Source of the DNA: Ignavibacteriales bacterium
Lineage (GTDB): Bacteria > Bacteroidota > Ignavibacteria > Ignavibacteriales > Melioribacteraceae
Direction: 5' to 3'
Assembly: GCA_026390795.1 (NCBI GenBank)
Contig: JAPLFG010000003.1
Span: 310,001 to 374,000, forward strand
DNA length: 64,000 nt
Both the position numbers and the translations under genes were made by a program. Positions 33,832 to 43,146 of the stretch are shown here, piece after piece; within the stretch, counting starts at the first letter, position 1, and each line of letters begins with the position of its first letter. The notes under the pieces are model-generated. The model did not search any database, was not told the origin of the DNA, and was given only the letters and a program-made list of their open reading frames with translations.

Positions 33832-34428
33832 CTACTCCAAATTAATTTTTTTCTTTAGTTCAAGTATAAATTCAGTTAATTGATTAATCGACTCCTCTAA
33901 ATGATTAAACTTATTCCATATTATTTGAAGAGGAATGCCTAAAGAAACACAACATGTAGTTGCAGCAATAATATTCATCTGTTGATCTTCATTCAATATC
34001 TCATAAGATTGATTAATTAAATCTCTTTTCGCTGAACGATTCTGTTTTTTATTTTTTATATCATTAAGGTCATCTGCGATAACCACAATACCTATTGTGT
34101 TTCGTTCCTTTAATATATCTGGACTCGTAAAGGTATACCAAAGTTTTTTAATTCTAGGAGCCAGATGTGTTTCGAGAATCAATAATTCTTCCCCAGACAT
34201 TTTTAATAAATTCGATCTTGCCAGACTAACTGATTCTGCCAAAAAAGATGGGGCGAAATTAATGATATCATCATGAGAATCAGATTTCATCCCTAATGAA
34301 TTAGCACATTCGACTATTAAATCTGCAAAATCAACAAATCTGATACCTAGTTGATTTGCGGTCATTTTAGCAACAGTTGTTTTGCCAGATCCAGAGATTC
34401 CAATTATTTGTATAATACCTTTATTAAT
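33832..34428 (-). CDS. P-loop kinase-like NTPase, apparent ATT start
   Basis: Translated from an ATT at 34428 this gives 198 residues with a Walker A (GISGSGKTTVAK, residues 10-21). The first ATG (34365) lies inside that P-loop helix and would remove it. Upstream, GGGAGGA lies seven bases before the ATT, and an in-frame TAA lies a few codons further, so no ATG, GTG or TTG is available. The remainder resembles small adenylate-kinase-like proteins (FVDFADLIVE; LETHLAPR then IGIVVIADD; a terminal coiled-coil). It is last in the radical SAM operon, 29 bases after its stop. Confidence 0.65.
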   Translation of the reverse strand: MNKGIIQIIGISGSGKTTVAKMTANQLGIRFVDFADLIVECANSLGMKSDSHDDIINFAPSFLAESVSLARSNLLKMSGEELLILETHLAPRIKKLWYTFTSPDILKERNTIGIVVIADDLNDIKNKKQNRSAKRDLINQSYEILNEDQQMNIIAATTCCVSLGIPLQIIWNKFNHLEESINQLTEFILELKKKINLE

Positions 34429-34456
34429 GATTGCGTCCTCCCTTTTTTATAAATAA

Positions 34457-35488
34457 TTAGGAAATCCAACATTGTGGATCACTTGCAAGATAACTTCCTT
34501 TAACATGATATGCGGAGCCTCTACACCCGTAACAAACATTCGCATACTCACAAATTTTACATTTTCCTTTGATCGATTCTCCGATATGTCTTAGTTCCGT
34601 GATTGTTCTTGAACGCAATGCATCACTTATCTTTCTAGTGCGAATATTCCCTAAAGAAACTGTAACTCCACTGCAAGGCTGAATTTCTCCATTCGATGTA
34701 ATGTAGAGAGCATAATAATGGTGATAACACCCTCTCGTACCAGCAAATGGTGGATGTGGTAACCATTTGATATTAAATTCTTCCATATCAATTTTTGAAA
34801 GTTTCTCAAAAAGGTTTTTAATATCTTCCGTTGAACATTTATTCAAAAGTTTTGTGCTCCTACCAAATGGGGTTAATCGTTCAACAACGGGTATTATTTT
34901 ATTATTACGAGCCCAACGCCAAATAGAAGGTAGTTCAGAAATATTCTCTTTTAAGATAACTGTTTCGATACTTAATTTATGATTTGCAGTTGGATAACCA
35001 ATCCCCATCAGAATATTTAATGAATTTTGTATTTGTTCAAAACTCCCTTTTACTCCACACAATTTATCTTGAACTTTTTTATCAAAACTATTTAACTTAT
35101 GTACAATTGAAACACCCTTATCATATAAAAACGAAGCCCATTCCTTATCTATTAAGACACCATTGGTAAATAAGGAAATACTTATTCCTCTCTGAAAAAT
35201 ATAATTTATTAGATTTTTGAGATTTTCATAAAGTAAAGGTTCACCCCCGCCAATAATACCAATCTTTTTTACACCAAGAAGTGTAGCTTCATCAACAGTT
35301 TTTAATAATTCTTCGTAGGTTAATTCATTTTTTAGAGGCTTCCCCGAATTAGCATAACAATACACACATTTCAAATTGCATTGTCTCGTAAGTTCTAAAC
35401 CCAATCCTAAAATCTTATCACCGGCAATTGCTTCAGTAAGATCTGTCTTGCTAAATCCTGTTAGTTGAGAAAGTAAATCAATATCCAT
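34457..35488 (-). CDS. radical SAM/SPASM-domain enzyme
   Basis: A 343-residue protein from ATG 35488 (SD AAGG; an in-frame TTG at 35503 is less likely). The radical SAM cluster motif CNLKCVYC is at residues 37-44, followed by GGGEPLLYENL and SLFTNGVLI. The C-terminal SPASM domain has the auxiliary-cluster cysteines: GCYHHYYALYI...PCSG, then CKICEYANVCYGCRG and a final DPQCW. SPASM enzymes often modify peptides or sugars. It sits in a compact operon with a DUF43-like protein, an unknown protein and a P-loop kinase, so a modification pathway is likely. The substrate is not known. Confidence 0.88.
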   Translation of the reverse strand: MDIDLLSQLTGFSKTDLTEAIAGDKILGLGLELTRQCNLKCVYCYANSGKPLKNELTYEELLKTVDEATLLGVKKIGIIGGGEPLLYENLKNLINYIFQRGISISLFTNGVLIDKEWASFLYDKGVSIVHKLNSFDKKVQDKLCGVKGSFEQIQNSLNILMGIGYPTANHKLSIETVILKENISELPSIWRWARNNKIIPVVERLTPFGRSTKLLNKCSTEDIKNLFEKLSKIDMEEFNIKWLPHPPFAGTRGCYHHYYALYITSNGEIQPCSGVTVSLGNIRTRKISDALRSRTITELRHIGESIKGKCKICEYANVCYGCRGSAYHVKGSYLASDPQCWIS

Positions 35489-35563
35489 TCCGACCTTCGT
35501 CAAACTAAAATAGTGTTACATCTAATCAAAAACTAATTGTTATTTATTTGAGAAAAGCTCTCG

Positions 35564-36277
35564 TTATTCATCAGTCTGCAAACGACCAAAAACTCCCAAC
35601 TTTGATTTTGGAATTTTATCTGAAAAGAGATTTTGTTGGAAAGTTTCATCTTTTTTCATGTGAATTGCATATGGAGGTAATATTTCCGCAACCCAACTTA
35701 CTGTGATGAATGATGGATCAGAATTATCAGTATGACCAGATAATTCGATACAAGCCTTATCTGTTCTAAATTTTAAATACTCACTTGCATTTTTTCCTTT
35801 ACTTGCACCTGAAGCAACAGAATATTTGGACAAATCAAATTGAAAATTTGATTTAGTTAAATTTCGACAAATAATCGCCTTGTCACACCCCGTGGTAAAC
35901 AAATTTTGAGGTAGTGCGAACCACCTCATTTTATCTAGAGAAAAATATTTACTTCTAACTGGAGAATTCTTAAAGGGCGATTTAGTTTCAATCATAAAAA
36001 TAAAAAACTTATTTCCTAATTTGGTTTTGGATTCAAAATGCTTCCGTGTATCAATCACATTAAGAAGGTTTCCTGAATATCCCCAAAGCATAAAGCCATA
36101 ACTAATATGTTCTGATTTTTTTCTGTTTAAAATTTCTGTGAAGCTTTCGGCTCCGTGACTACCAACTTTCATGAGAATACAAGAATGGACAGGATACGTT
36201 TTATTTCGGAAAAAAAGCTTTGGAATTTCTTCATCAATCAAAAATATTTTTGATTTTTGTTCTGTATTATTTTTCAT
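35564..36277 (-). CDS. unknown protein of the radical SAM operon
   Basis: A 237-residue soluble protein with no family I recognise. It begins with EEIPKLFFRNKTYPVHSCIL and has a central part rich in aromatic and basic residues (KMRWFALPQNLFTTGCDKAI). There is no P-loop, DxD or zinc motif. The ATG lies inside the last codons of the 36267 gene (11-base overlap), so translation is coupled. Four genes on one strand within 3 kb make it a likely component of the same pathway. Confidence 0.6.
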   Translation of the reverse strand: MKNNTEQKSKIFLIDEEIPKLFFRNKTYPVHSCILMKVGSHGAESFTEILNRKKSEHISYGFMLWGYSGNLLNVIDTRKHFESKTKLGNKFFIFMIETKSPFKNSPVRSKYFSLDKMRWFALPQNLFTTGCDKAIICRNLTKSNFQFDLSKYSVASGASKGKNASEYLKFRTDKACIELSGHTDNSDPSFITVSWVAEILPPYAIHMKKDETFQQNLFSDKIPKSKLGVFGRLQTDE

Positions 36278-37088
36278 TTTCCCATAAGATTAATTGCCCG
36301 TCCTCTTCGATGTAATGAGGAAGTGTATTGTTGTGATCACCATAAAAATTTTTAAGGTATTCACTGGGAACAACTGAATTCGTCCAGGGATGGGGGATGT
36401 AATTAATTCTGTCCATAACTACATAGCCTGAAGCAAGAATAGGATTGTCCGGTAAATGATACTTATGTAATCCACAAATCATCTCTGAAACTGAATATCC
36501 ATGATCGACAACAAATTTTTGAATGTTATACATAGCAGTAATAGACCAAGGATGCCCACTACCATATGGTAAAATAGCTATTCCATATGATTTGGATTTC
36601 TTTGACAATTCCATACATCGGGATAAAAATACAATTCCACTATTGCCACAATTCTTCGATCCATATGGTGGATTCGTATAAAATACATCTGCTTGTTCTA
36701 CAAGATCTTTAGGTACAGTTTCAAATACATTATAAGAACGAACATCAATTATATGGCCGAATCCTTCTGCATTAGCGAATCGCTTGATATGGGATAGTGT
36801 TCTTTTATCCATATCTAGCACAGTCATATAACTTGGCTTTGGAATTATACCATGATGAGAGAAAATCCCAAACATCATACTCATCCCATCCCCATCGCCT
36901 ACAAAAATAATATGTTTCCCACCTATATAATCGTGCATCAGAAGGGTTTGTAGAATCATACCGCCCGACATCATATAAATTTGATCATTGTCTCTCAGTG
37001 CGGGAGGTCTCGATAGAACGACTTTATCGGCTAAATCGACCCAATCTTTTTTGAAAGGAATACCGGCTTCTAGAATTTCGTGATTCAT
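36267..37088 (-). CDS. DUF43/BpsA-like methyltransferase-fold enzyme
   Basis: A 273-residue protein. The Rossmann core shows HIIFVGDGDGMSMMFGIF (motif I), MTVLDMDKRTLSHIKRFA (acidic loop) and QADVFYTNPPYGSKNCGNSG, followed by IVFLSRCMELS. The NPPY-type motif and the FLSRxxEL helix resemble DUF43 aminopropyltransferases (branched-polyamine synthase, BpsA) and N4/N6 methyltransferases. The exact reaction is open: aminopropyl or methyl transfer. It is the second gene of the operon, downstream of the 71-residue gene, and its last codons overlap the next gene. Confidence 0.7.
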   Translation of the reverse strand: MNHEILEAGIPFKKDWVDLADKVVLSRPPALRDNDQIYMMSGGMILQTLLMHDYIGGKHIIFVGDGDGMSMMFGIFSHHGIIPKPSYMTVLDMDKRTLSHIKRFANAEGFGHIIDVRSYNVFETVPKDLVEQADVFYTNPPYGSKNCGNSGIVFLSRCMELSKKSKSYGIAILPYGSGHPWSITAMYNIQKFVVDHGYSVSEMICGLHKYHLPDNPILASGYVVMDRINYIPHPWTNSVVPSEYLKNFYGDHNNTLPHYIEEDGQLILWENEK

Positions 37089-37105
37089 TATCCCCGATTG
37101 GAAAA

Positions 37106-37321
37106 TTATAATTTAATTTTGAAATTGTGGTTTACTCTAACATCTCTCCTTTCGTAGCTAGAATTGAAGCTCATATAAGTCCGATTATGAATTTCAGTAA
37201 ACCATTTTTCCCAGATTGTTTTGTTTTCTTCTGAGGGTCGATTTTCTGTATGAGAAACTCGACGGTCACTGGTTTCCAATTCTTTCAAAGAATAGATTTG
37301 ATTGATGGGTTTCATCTTCAT
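37106..37321 (-). CDS. 71-residue protein at the head of the radical SAM operon
   Basis: A small hydrophilic protein: MKMKPINQIYSLKELETSDR, ENKTIWEKWFTEIHNRTYM, SFNSSYERRDVRV. It has no Cys and no signal peptide. It ends 17 bases before the DUF43-like gene and is likely co-transcribed. As the smallest gene of a locus with a SPASM enzyme it could be a precursor peptide, but it lacks the repeat or Cys/Gly-rich core usual in such peptides. No family is recognised. Confidence 0.5.
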   Translation of the reverse strand: MKMKPINQIYSLKELETSDRRVSHTENRPSEENKTIWEKWFTEIHNRTYMSFNSSYERRDVRVNHNFKIKL

Positions 37322-37500
37322 TAATCTTCTAATTTTATTTGAACAATTTATTTTAATAAATCAACGCTTCAATATCAACAAAATATTTTTAGAAATCTTT
37401 ATAAATGTTCAATTCCGAGATACTATAGTTTATTTAGTAATATGAAGTCCGATTATATTTTTCTTAACTTTAGATAAATTAATTTACTTCAAAAAGTATA

Positions 37501-37525
37501 AACGGAGAGCAATAAACTCTCCGTT
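37501..37525 (-). terminator. terminator after the DUF932 gene
   Basis: AACGGAGAG pairs with CTCTCCGTT around seven bases, six bases after the stop of the DUF932 gene. The minus-strand sequence that follows (TATACTTTTTG) gives a weak U-tract. Confidence 0.65.
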
Positions 37526-37530
37526 GTTAG

Positions 37531-38487
37531 TTAATTCAACATAGCAACAGCACAAGTAAATGCTTTCTTCTTGAGCGCGTCTCCCGATCCATACCACATG
37601 GATTTTAATCGCATTGAACTGTTTTTTGATTGCAGTCGAATATGATCGACATATTCAGTAACCGCGTTATACGCACCCCATAATGTCCCTCTTGATAATT
37701 CAGCACCAACTCCAACCTCACTCAACTCCATAATTCTTTCATGAATTTCTTTTGTTCGGTTACTTTGTAATGTGAAAATTGGTTCTGGAAATATCTGATT
37801 GAGGTATTGAGTAAACATGGTTGCATTAATCATCTTTTGACTCATGCCGACATAGTATTGTCCCAAGATTTCAAAGAGCCTATTACTAAGTCCCAGAATC
37901 TCATGTGCTTGTTTTAACTTTTCTTCAGCTTGTGTGGTGTGTCGAATATGCACTTCTTGTTCCGTTCCCTGTAAGGCAACTGATAAGGTATTTTCACATA
38001 TGACACGAATCGGTGTGAGTTTTACCGTAACCGCACTTGAACCATCATGGGTATTGGTTAACAATAGAAACGGTTCGACGATATCATGTTTATTGACTCG
38101 TATATATTCCGGTAATTTAGCCAATATCCAAATCCGTTCACCCTTACCCAACGCACCAGCTGTATGATAGATTGCACTCCCTTCACCCACTAATGCATCG
38201 AAGGTAGAGAATGCATCTTTATTTTGAATCGGTGTATAGCGCGAACCAACAACACCCAATACTTGCATGGTATCGATTCTCACGGTTGCATAATGATCTG
38301 TAACTGGTATGTTGTGCACCGCAATCCGTAAGGGCATTTTTTCAACACGGAATCCAAGACCCGCAGCTTGTATAGCTTCTGATGCCGTTGCAGGTTTATC
38401 AAGTTTGGTTCCTAAGGTATGCCACGGTGTTTCACCTACATACATCATTGAGGCAACTCCATTAACGATATTAATATTATGACTCAT
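37531..38487 (-). CDS. DUF932 phage/plasmid-type protein
   Basis: A 318-residue protein of the DUF932 (TIGR03299) family: MYVGETPWHTLGTKLDKPAT, GFRVEKMPLRIAVHNIPV, VLGVVGSRYTPIQNKDAF, VKLTPIRVICENTLSVAL. The family is common on plasmids, phages and ICEs and has no proven role, although links with replication or recombination are suspected. A good SD (GGAG) precedes the ATG. It forms a block with the Cas4-like nuclease and the 118-residue protein on the same strand, separated by about 80 bases. Confidence 0.88.
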   Translation of the reverse strand: MSHNINIVNGVASMMYVGETPWHTLGTKLDKPATASEAIQAAGLGFRVEKMPLRIAVHNIPVTDHYATVRIDTMQVLGVVGSRYTPIQNKDAFSTFDALVGEGSAIYHTAGALGKGERIWILAKLPEYIRVNKHDIVEPFLLLTNTHDGSSAVTVKLTPIRVICENTLSVALQGTEQEVHIRHTTQAEEKLKQAHEILGLSNRLFEILGQYYVGMSQKMINATMFTQYLNQIFPEPIFTLQSNRTKEIHERIMELSEVGVGAELSRGTLWGAYNAVTEYVDHIRLQSKNSSMRLKSMWYGSGDALKKKAFTCAVAMLN

Positions 38488-38564
38488 GACTTATTCTCCT
38501 TCCAAATGTTTATAAATGAATGCCCTGTGTAAACAGGGCATATAAATGTGTTCAATGAAGCTGT

Positions 38565-39368
38565 TTATGCCGCATAGAGTGATTCTGCTTTAGGAGCTGT
38601 CGCCTTGTTTTTAAACAATGGACAGATATCCGCATACTCACATTCTTTGCACCAAAAGCTTTGACGAGGAATAAAGATTTCTGCTTTGATTCCTTTTAAT
38701 ACTTCTTGTGCCGTGTGTAGAAATCCAAGATGATCATTTTTATCACGCTTGGTTTCTATCACCACGATCTTTGGTTTCTTCCCTTTTACAAAATCTACAA
38801 CTCGAATTCCTTTCGGTGATTTGCGAAAGAGTAACTGATACGCATAACTGTATGCCGTTAATTGAATACGTGCATCAATATCACTTGCACTCAATGCGAT
38901 AGCTGATGTTTTGTATTCAACGATGGTGCCGTCTTCCTCAATGAGATCAAAGTATCCTTCAAGTGCTATCTCTAAATCAGGTCCTTCGGTAGGTGAGCGC
39001 AAGGGGACGGTAAATGGCACTTCGCACCCTTTTACTTTGGGATGTTTCTCTTGAAAAAAGATCGTAAGCATTTCTCTTCCGGTGTTGAGTAGATTCATTT
39101 CTTTTTCACTTTCTTTGAAATGAATATTCACATCAATGCACTGACTATACCAGTCGGCATCAAATATCCGATAGAGCTTTTCAAGAGTAACGACATTACC
39201 CTTCATGGTTTCTTCATGAAACCAGGCAAGGGTGGAATGCAATGCACTCCCAAACGCAAGTGCCGAAGGACGAAACGGTTTAGGAAGTAGATCGATGTAT
39301 TGATATCGATACTTCAAACCGCATTGAAGATAGAGATTAATTTGACTTGCTGATAAATGATTAATCAT
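38565..39368 (-). CDS. RecB/Cas4-family exonuclease-like protein
   Basis: A 267-residue protein from ATG 39368, which overlaps the upstream gene's stop (ATGATTAA). It starts with INHLSASQINLYLQCGLKYR, the Cys-containing N-terminal segment of RecB/Cas4 nucleases. The active-site stretch is IEEDGTIVEYKTSAIALS (D..E-Y-K), followed by a Gln-Tyr helix (IQLTAYSYAYQLL). The final CKECEYADICPLF brings the remaining Fe-S cysteines. Such enzymes degrade DNA ends in recombination. With DUF932 it forms a typical mobile-element recombination block. Confidence 0.85.
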   Translation of the reverse strand: MINHLSASQINLYLQCGLKYRYQYIDLLPKPFRPSALAFGSALHSTLAWFHEETMKGNVVTLEKLYRIFDADWYSQCIDVNIHFKESEKEMNLLNTGREMLTIFFQEKHPKVKGCEVPFTVPLRSPTEGPDLEIALEGYFDLIEEDGTIVEYKTSAIALSASDIDARIQLTAYSYAYQLLFRKSPKGIRVVDFVKGKKPKIVVIETKRDKNDHLGFLHTAQEVLKGIKAEIFIPRQSFWCKECEYADICPLFKNKATAPKAESLYAA

Positions 39369-39714
39369 GCCCACCCCCCCGTTCTTCTTCGAGTAAGCGT
39401 TCAATCATTTTACTTGCCTCAAATTTTGAAACCTCTTTGAGCGAATTGGCATTAAAGAGTTCTTTGAGTTTTTCAAACGCTTGATCACCTTCGAGATGAT
39501 AGTTCGTAGCGATAAGCCGGAAAAGCAGCCGTTTTTGTGGATCAGTGACTGCTTCTCCGTTGGATCTGCCATTGCCCTTCACTTCGGGCCTTGACGAACT
39601 TTGGATCTGCGATTCTGATTTTGTTTGAAGAGAAATCGCAATGTCGGTGAGTACTGCTTTGAACAGTAGAATTCCGCTTGGGGTATATACTTCGATTGAT
39701 TTTGCTGGTTGCAT
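39361..39714 (-). CDS. hypothetical protein of the element recombination block
   Basis: A 117-residue protein from ATG 39714 (SD GGAGGA), rather than from the longer frame at 39753. The N-terminus is a short beta segment (SIEVYTPSGILLFKAVLTD), then a Ser/Gln-rich linker, then a helical C-terminal domain (RLLFRLIATNYHLEGDQAF, LKEVSKFEASKMIERLLEE). The C-terminal pattern resembles small DNA-binding annealing-type or phage recombination accessory proteins, from memory. It overlaps the nuclease start and is probably its partner. Confidence 0.6.
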   Translation of the reverse strand: MQPAKSIEVYTPSGILLFKAVLTDIAISLQTKSESQIQSSSRPEVKGNGRSNGEAVTDPQKRLLFRLIATNYHLEGDQAFEKLKELFNANSLKEVSKFEASKMIERLLEEERGGGHD

Positions 39715-39855
39715 CTGTTCCTCCTTTTTTAAGTTGTGATGAGCTATGATCATCTTCCTTCAAAAAGGGGTGAGCAATAAGAGAGGATAATTTGCGTGTA
39801 TAGACAAAACCACACTGCTTATTTCAGTATTGAAGTTTATATATGATCGATTCAT

Positions 39856-41187
39856 ATGGAACACATACAACATGATGCACAATCGATCACCCCCATTGCA
39901 CTCACTAATTGGCGCGATATCCGAAAGAAGTTTGGTATCAAAGAGAAGAACAGACGGGGTCACATGTATATTGTCGGTAAAACGGGAACGGGAAAATCAA
40001 GTTTACTTGCTCAGATGGCAATCTCAGATATTAATCAAGGTAATGGTCTTGCAATAATTGATCCACATGGAGATTTAGCAGAGACTTTGCTATCACACAT
40101 TCCCAAAGAAAGAATTAATGATGTGATTTATTTTAATCCGAGTGATGGTGAATATCCGATTGCATTTAATCCACTCGCGCATGTTTCACTTGGCTCTCAT
40201 TATCTCGTTGTGTCTGGATTGATTTCGGTATTTAAAAAAATATATGCAGAATTTTGGGGACCACGATTGGAACACATTTTACGTTACTCATTTTATACCT
40301 TACTTGAATATCCACAGGGAACATTACTTAATGTGCCAACTTTATTAACGAATGCAGAGTTTCGTAAACACGTGTTGGCATTTTGTACCCAAGAACAAAT
40401 ACGAACATTCTGGACAACAGAGTTTGATAAATATTCACCCTACTTTCGCTCTGAAGCCATTGCACCAATACTCAATAAGATGAGTCACTTTCTCACTAAT
40501 CTTCCCTTACGCAATATTGTCGGTCAAGTGCAAAATACATTTCGATTCAGAGAGATTATGGATCAAGGGAAAATTCTTATTGTAAATCTTTCAAAAGGAA
40601 AATTGGGTGAAGATACCAGTTCGTTATTAGGTTCAATGATTACGACTATGATTTTTCTTGCCGCTATGAATCGGGCAAATGTTTCAGAAGATCAGAGACG
40701 ACCGTTTTATTTCTATGTTGATGAGTTTCATAATTTCATGACGCTTTCTTTTGCGAACATTCTTTCTGAGGCACGAAAGTATGGACTCAATTTAGTTTTA
40801 GCACATCAATATGTAAAACAATTACAAGAGCCGGTTCGTGATGCAATCTTTGGTAATGTAGGAACGATGATTGCATTTCGAGTGGGTGTTGATGATGCAC
40901 GCTATTTAGCAAAAGAGTTTGAACCTACCTTTGCAGAAACTGATTTGATCAATCTTCCCAATTATAACATTTGTATTAAACTTATGATTGATGGGATTAC
41001 CTCAGTTCCCTTTAGCGGAGTAACACTTCCATTACCATTGCCTAAGAATACAATGAAAGATGAAATCATCACTTATTCACGTGAGCGTTATACGAAGCCT
41101 CATGAATTAATCAGAAAAGAAATTCAAACAAATGTTTATTCTCAAATTCCTAATGAAAAAAAGCAAAAAAGACTCTTTGATTATTGA
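39856..41187 (+). CDS. VirD4/TraG-like coupling ATPase
   Basis: A 443-residue protein. Walker A is VGKTGTGKSSLL at about residue 38, followed by LAIIDPHGDLAETLLS; Walker B is FYFYVDEFHNFMT at about residue 285, then ARKYGLNLVLAHQYVKQL (arginine/glutamine sensor). It is shorter than the 889 homologue and has neither an N-terminal membrane part nor a C-terminal nuclease-like domain. The closest relatives are transfer ATPases of mobile elements. It is divergent from the recombination block and followed by the small 75-residue gene. Confidence 0.82.
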   Translation: MEHIQHDAQSITPIALTNWRDIRKKFGIKEKNRRGHMYIVGKTGTGKSSLLAQMAISDINQGNGLAIIDPHGDLAETLLSHIPKERINDVIYFNPSDGEYPIAFNPLAHVSLGSHYLVVSGLISVFKKIYAEFWGPRLEHILRYSFYTLLEYPQGTLLNVPTLLTNAEFRKHVLAFCTQEQIRTFWTTEFDKYSPYFRSEAIAPILNKMSHFLTNLPLRNIVGQVQNTFRFREIMDQGKILIVNLSKGKLGEDTSSLLGSMITTMIFLAAMNRANVSEDQRRPFYFYVDEFHNFMTLSFANILSEARKYGLNLVLAHQYVKQLQEPVRDAIFGNVGTMIAFRVGVDDARYLAKEFEPTFAETDLINLPNYNICIKLMIDGITSVPFSGVTLPLPLPKNTMKDEIITYSRERYTKPHELIRKEIQTNVYSQIPNEKKQKRLFDY

Positions 41188-41306
41188 GATATTTGTGATG
41201 TAGTCGGATGTTTTTGTAGACTTAGACAAATAATCACTCCTTATTTATTTTTTTATCTCCCTTATGCTTTGAAGAGTTCTTTGACAACAGCATAGAGGAT
41301 TGTATT

Positions 41307-41534
41307 ATGTATAGTCCAAAAATTTCGGAGGAGCTCGTTGTTCAGCTCTATCCTATTGCAAAACAGAAACGCATTCCCATGACGCGATTGGTGAATCAAT
41401 TACTATATAAAGCTATTTCAGAAATGGAGAATAAAATTCCATCTAATTATTCTCTCCATGAGATTGATCTTGCTTCCTCTTCTCATTATAAAGAAAAAGC
41501 AAATTCATCTTTTAAGCGTGTCGGCAATGCGTAA
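41307..41534 (+). CDS. small RHH-like DNA-binding protein candidate
   Basis: A 75-residue protein: ISEELVVQLYPIAKQKRIPM then TRLVNQLLYKAISEMENKI. The beta-strand plus two-helix arrangement is like ribbon-helix-helix repressors, though without certain homology. It lies between the coupling ATPase and the boundary recombinase, so it may regulate one of them. A good terminator follows two bases after the stop. Confidence 0.55.
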   Translation: MYSPKISEELVVQLYPIAKQKRIPMTRLVNQLLYKAISEMENKIPSNYSLHEIDLASSSHYKEKANSSFKRVGNA

Positions 41535-41536
41535 AG

Positions 41537-41567
41537 AAAAAGGGGGATGCTAAACATCTCCTTTTTT
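41537..41567 (+). terminator. terminator after the RHH-like gene
   Basis: AAAAAGGGGGATG pairs imperfectly with CATCTCCTTTTTT around five bases; the right arm itself is a U-run. It separates the small gene from the recombinase at 41638. Confidence 0.75.
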
Positions 41568-41637
41568 GTTTTACAAAAAAATAATAACTTGATTACGTAA
41601 CGAGATTTTTTGTTGCAATGAACTATGAGGAAATGAA

Positions 41638-43146
41638 ATGGATGGAAATAAATCAATAGGTATTTGGATTCGTGTTTCAACTGAAGATCAGGTAAAAGGT
41701 GAAAGCCCCGAACATCATGAGAAACGTGCTCGTTATTATGCAGAATCGAAAGAATGGAATATTAAAGAAGTATATAAGCTTGAGGCCGTAAGTGGTAAAT
41801 CAGTCATGGAACATCCCGAAACCCAACGGATGCTTTCAGATATCAAGTCAGGAAAAATTACGGGAATTATATTTTCTAAACTTGCTCGCTTGGCAAGAAA
41901 CACAAAAGAGCTTTTAGAATTTGCAGAAATATTTAGAAAGTATAATGCCGATCTTATTTCTCTCCAAGAATCAATCGATACCTCAACACCCGCCGGAAGA
42001 TTATTTTATACGATGATTGCGGCTATGGCTCAGTGGGAACGCGAAGAAATTGCTGAACGAGTTGCCGCATCTGTTCCCGTTCGCGCTAGGATGGGAAAAC
42101 CATTAGGAGGACAAGCTCCTTTTGGGTTTCAGTGGCTTGATAAAAAACTTATTCCTGATCCTAAAGAAGCTCCAATCAGAAAACTTATGTATGAATTATT
42201 CATTGAGCATAAACGTAAAAAAACTGTTGCACGTTTATTAAATGAATCTGGTTATAGAACTCGCAACAGTTCAAAGTTTAGTGACACTACAGTGATGCGA
42301 CTACTTCAAGACTCAAGTGCAAAAGGACTTCGTCGAGCAAACTATACCAAGAGTTTGGGTGCCAATAAAAAATGGGAATTAAAGCCACCATCGGATTGGG
42401 TATTTATAGAAATAGAACCGATCATTTCTGAAGAACTTTGGAATCAATGCAATCAAATTTTGGACGAGCAGCAAAAAGCAAATCACCGCCCTACTAAAAA
42501 GGCAACACATTTATTTACCGGATTTGTATTCTGTGACTGCGAGACCAACGGTAATAAAATGTATGTGCCTTCGAATTCACCAAAATACATTTGCCAAAAG
42601 TGCCACAATAAAATTGGAATTTCTGATCTTGAGTCTATTTTCCATGAACAATTAAAAAGCTTTCTTCTTTCTCCTAAAGAAATGATGCAATATCTCAATA
42701 CGGCTGATCATTCTATTCGGGAAAAAGAGGAACTTCTTACTACACTTCTCAAAGAACAGTCTAAAATCAAGCTAGAGATGGACAAATTGGTACAGCTACA
42801 CTTAGCCGGGGAGTTACCCAAAACAGGCTTTGGAAGTCATTATAAGCCCCTTGACGAACGTTATATACAGATGGAGAATCAAATCCCTGAACTACAAGCT
42901 GAGATAGACTTTCTTAAGATTCAGTTCCTTTCTAGTGATGAAATACTTCGCGAAGCGAAGGATCTATATGATCGGTGGGAAACATTTAATTCTGATGAAA
43001 AACGTAAGATTATTGAGACTATTACCGATAAGATAACTATTGGACAAAATGATATTTCTATACAGCTTCAATACGTTTCCGCCGGGGATAAATTGATGAC
43101 AGAAAGGCAACACAACTTCAAGGATTCATTGCTGCAGCAAGCATAA
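41638..43146 (+). CDS. large serine recombinase at the element boundary (integrase)
   Basis: A 502-residue protein. The N-terminal catalytic domain is [14 protein letters not shown] (nucleophile Ser near residue 12), [17 protein letters not shown], then [16 protein letters not shown]. The Recombinase domain is [16 protein letters not shown]...[16 protein letters not shown] zinc ribbon (CDCE...YICQKCHNK) and a coiled-coil follow, as in phage integrases. The last nine codons lie inside the host comM sequence: the frame overlaps the comM fragment by 29 bases in the opposite direction. This makes it the likely integrase of the island. Confidence 0.9.
   Translation: MDGNKSIGIWIRVSTEDQVKGESPEHHEKRARYYAESKEWNIKEVYKLEAVSGKSVMEHPETQRMLSDIKSGKITGIIFSKLARLARNTKELLEFAEIFRKYNADLISLQESIDTSTPAGRLFYTMIAAMAQWEREEIAERVAASVPVRARMGKPLGGQAPFGFQWLDKKLIPDPKEAPIRKLMYELFIEHKRKKTVARLLNESGYRTRNSSKFSDTTVMRLLQDSSAKGLRRANYTKSLGANKKWELKPPSDWVFIEIEPIISEELWNQCNQILDEQQKANHRPTKKATHLFTGFVFCDCETNGNKMYVPSNSPKYICQKCHNKIGISDLESIFHEQLKSFLLSPKEMMQYLNTADHSIREKEELLTTLLKEQSKIKLEMDKLVQLHLAGELPKTGFGSHYKPLDERYIQMENQIPELQAEIDFLKIQFLSSDEILREAKDLYDRWETFNSDEKRKIIETITDKITIGQNDISIQLQYVSAGDKLMTERQHNFKDSLLQQA
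43118..43146. other. element/chromosome junction in comM (candidate attR)
   Basis: The comM frame ends with a new stop at 43118 directly after ...LAAAMNP, while the integrase frame reads through to 43146. The core of the att site is probably the GCTGCAGCAATGAATCC stretch around 43121-43140. The opposite junction is not in the window. Confidence 0.6.

Noticed and set aside
889-41187. A complete conjugation system
   Set aside because: Two coupling-type ATPases are present, but no relaxase, no VirB4-like gene and no channel components are visible, so transfer ability cannot be claimed from this window.
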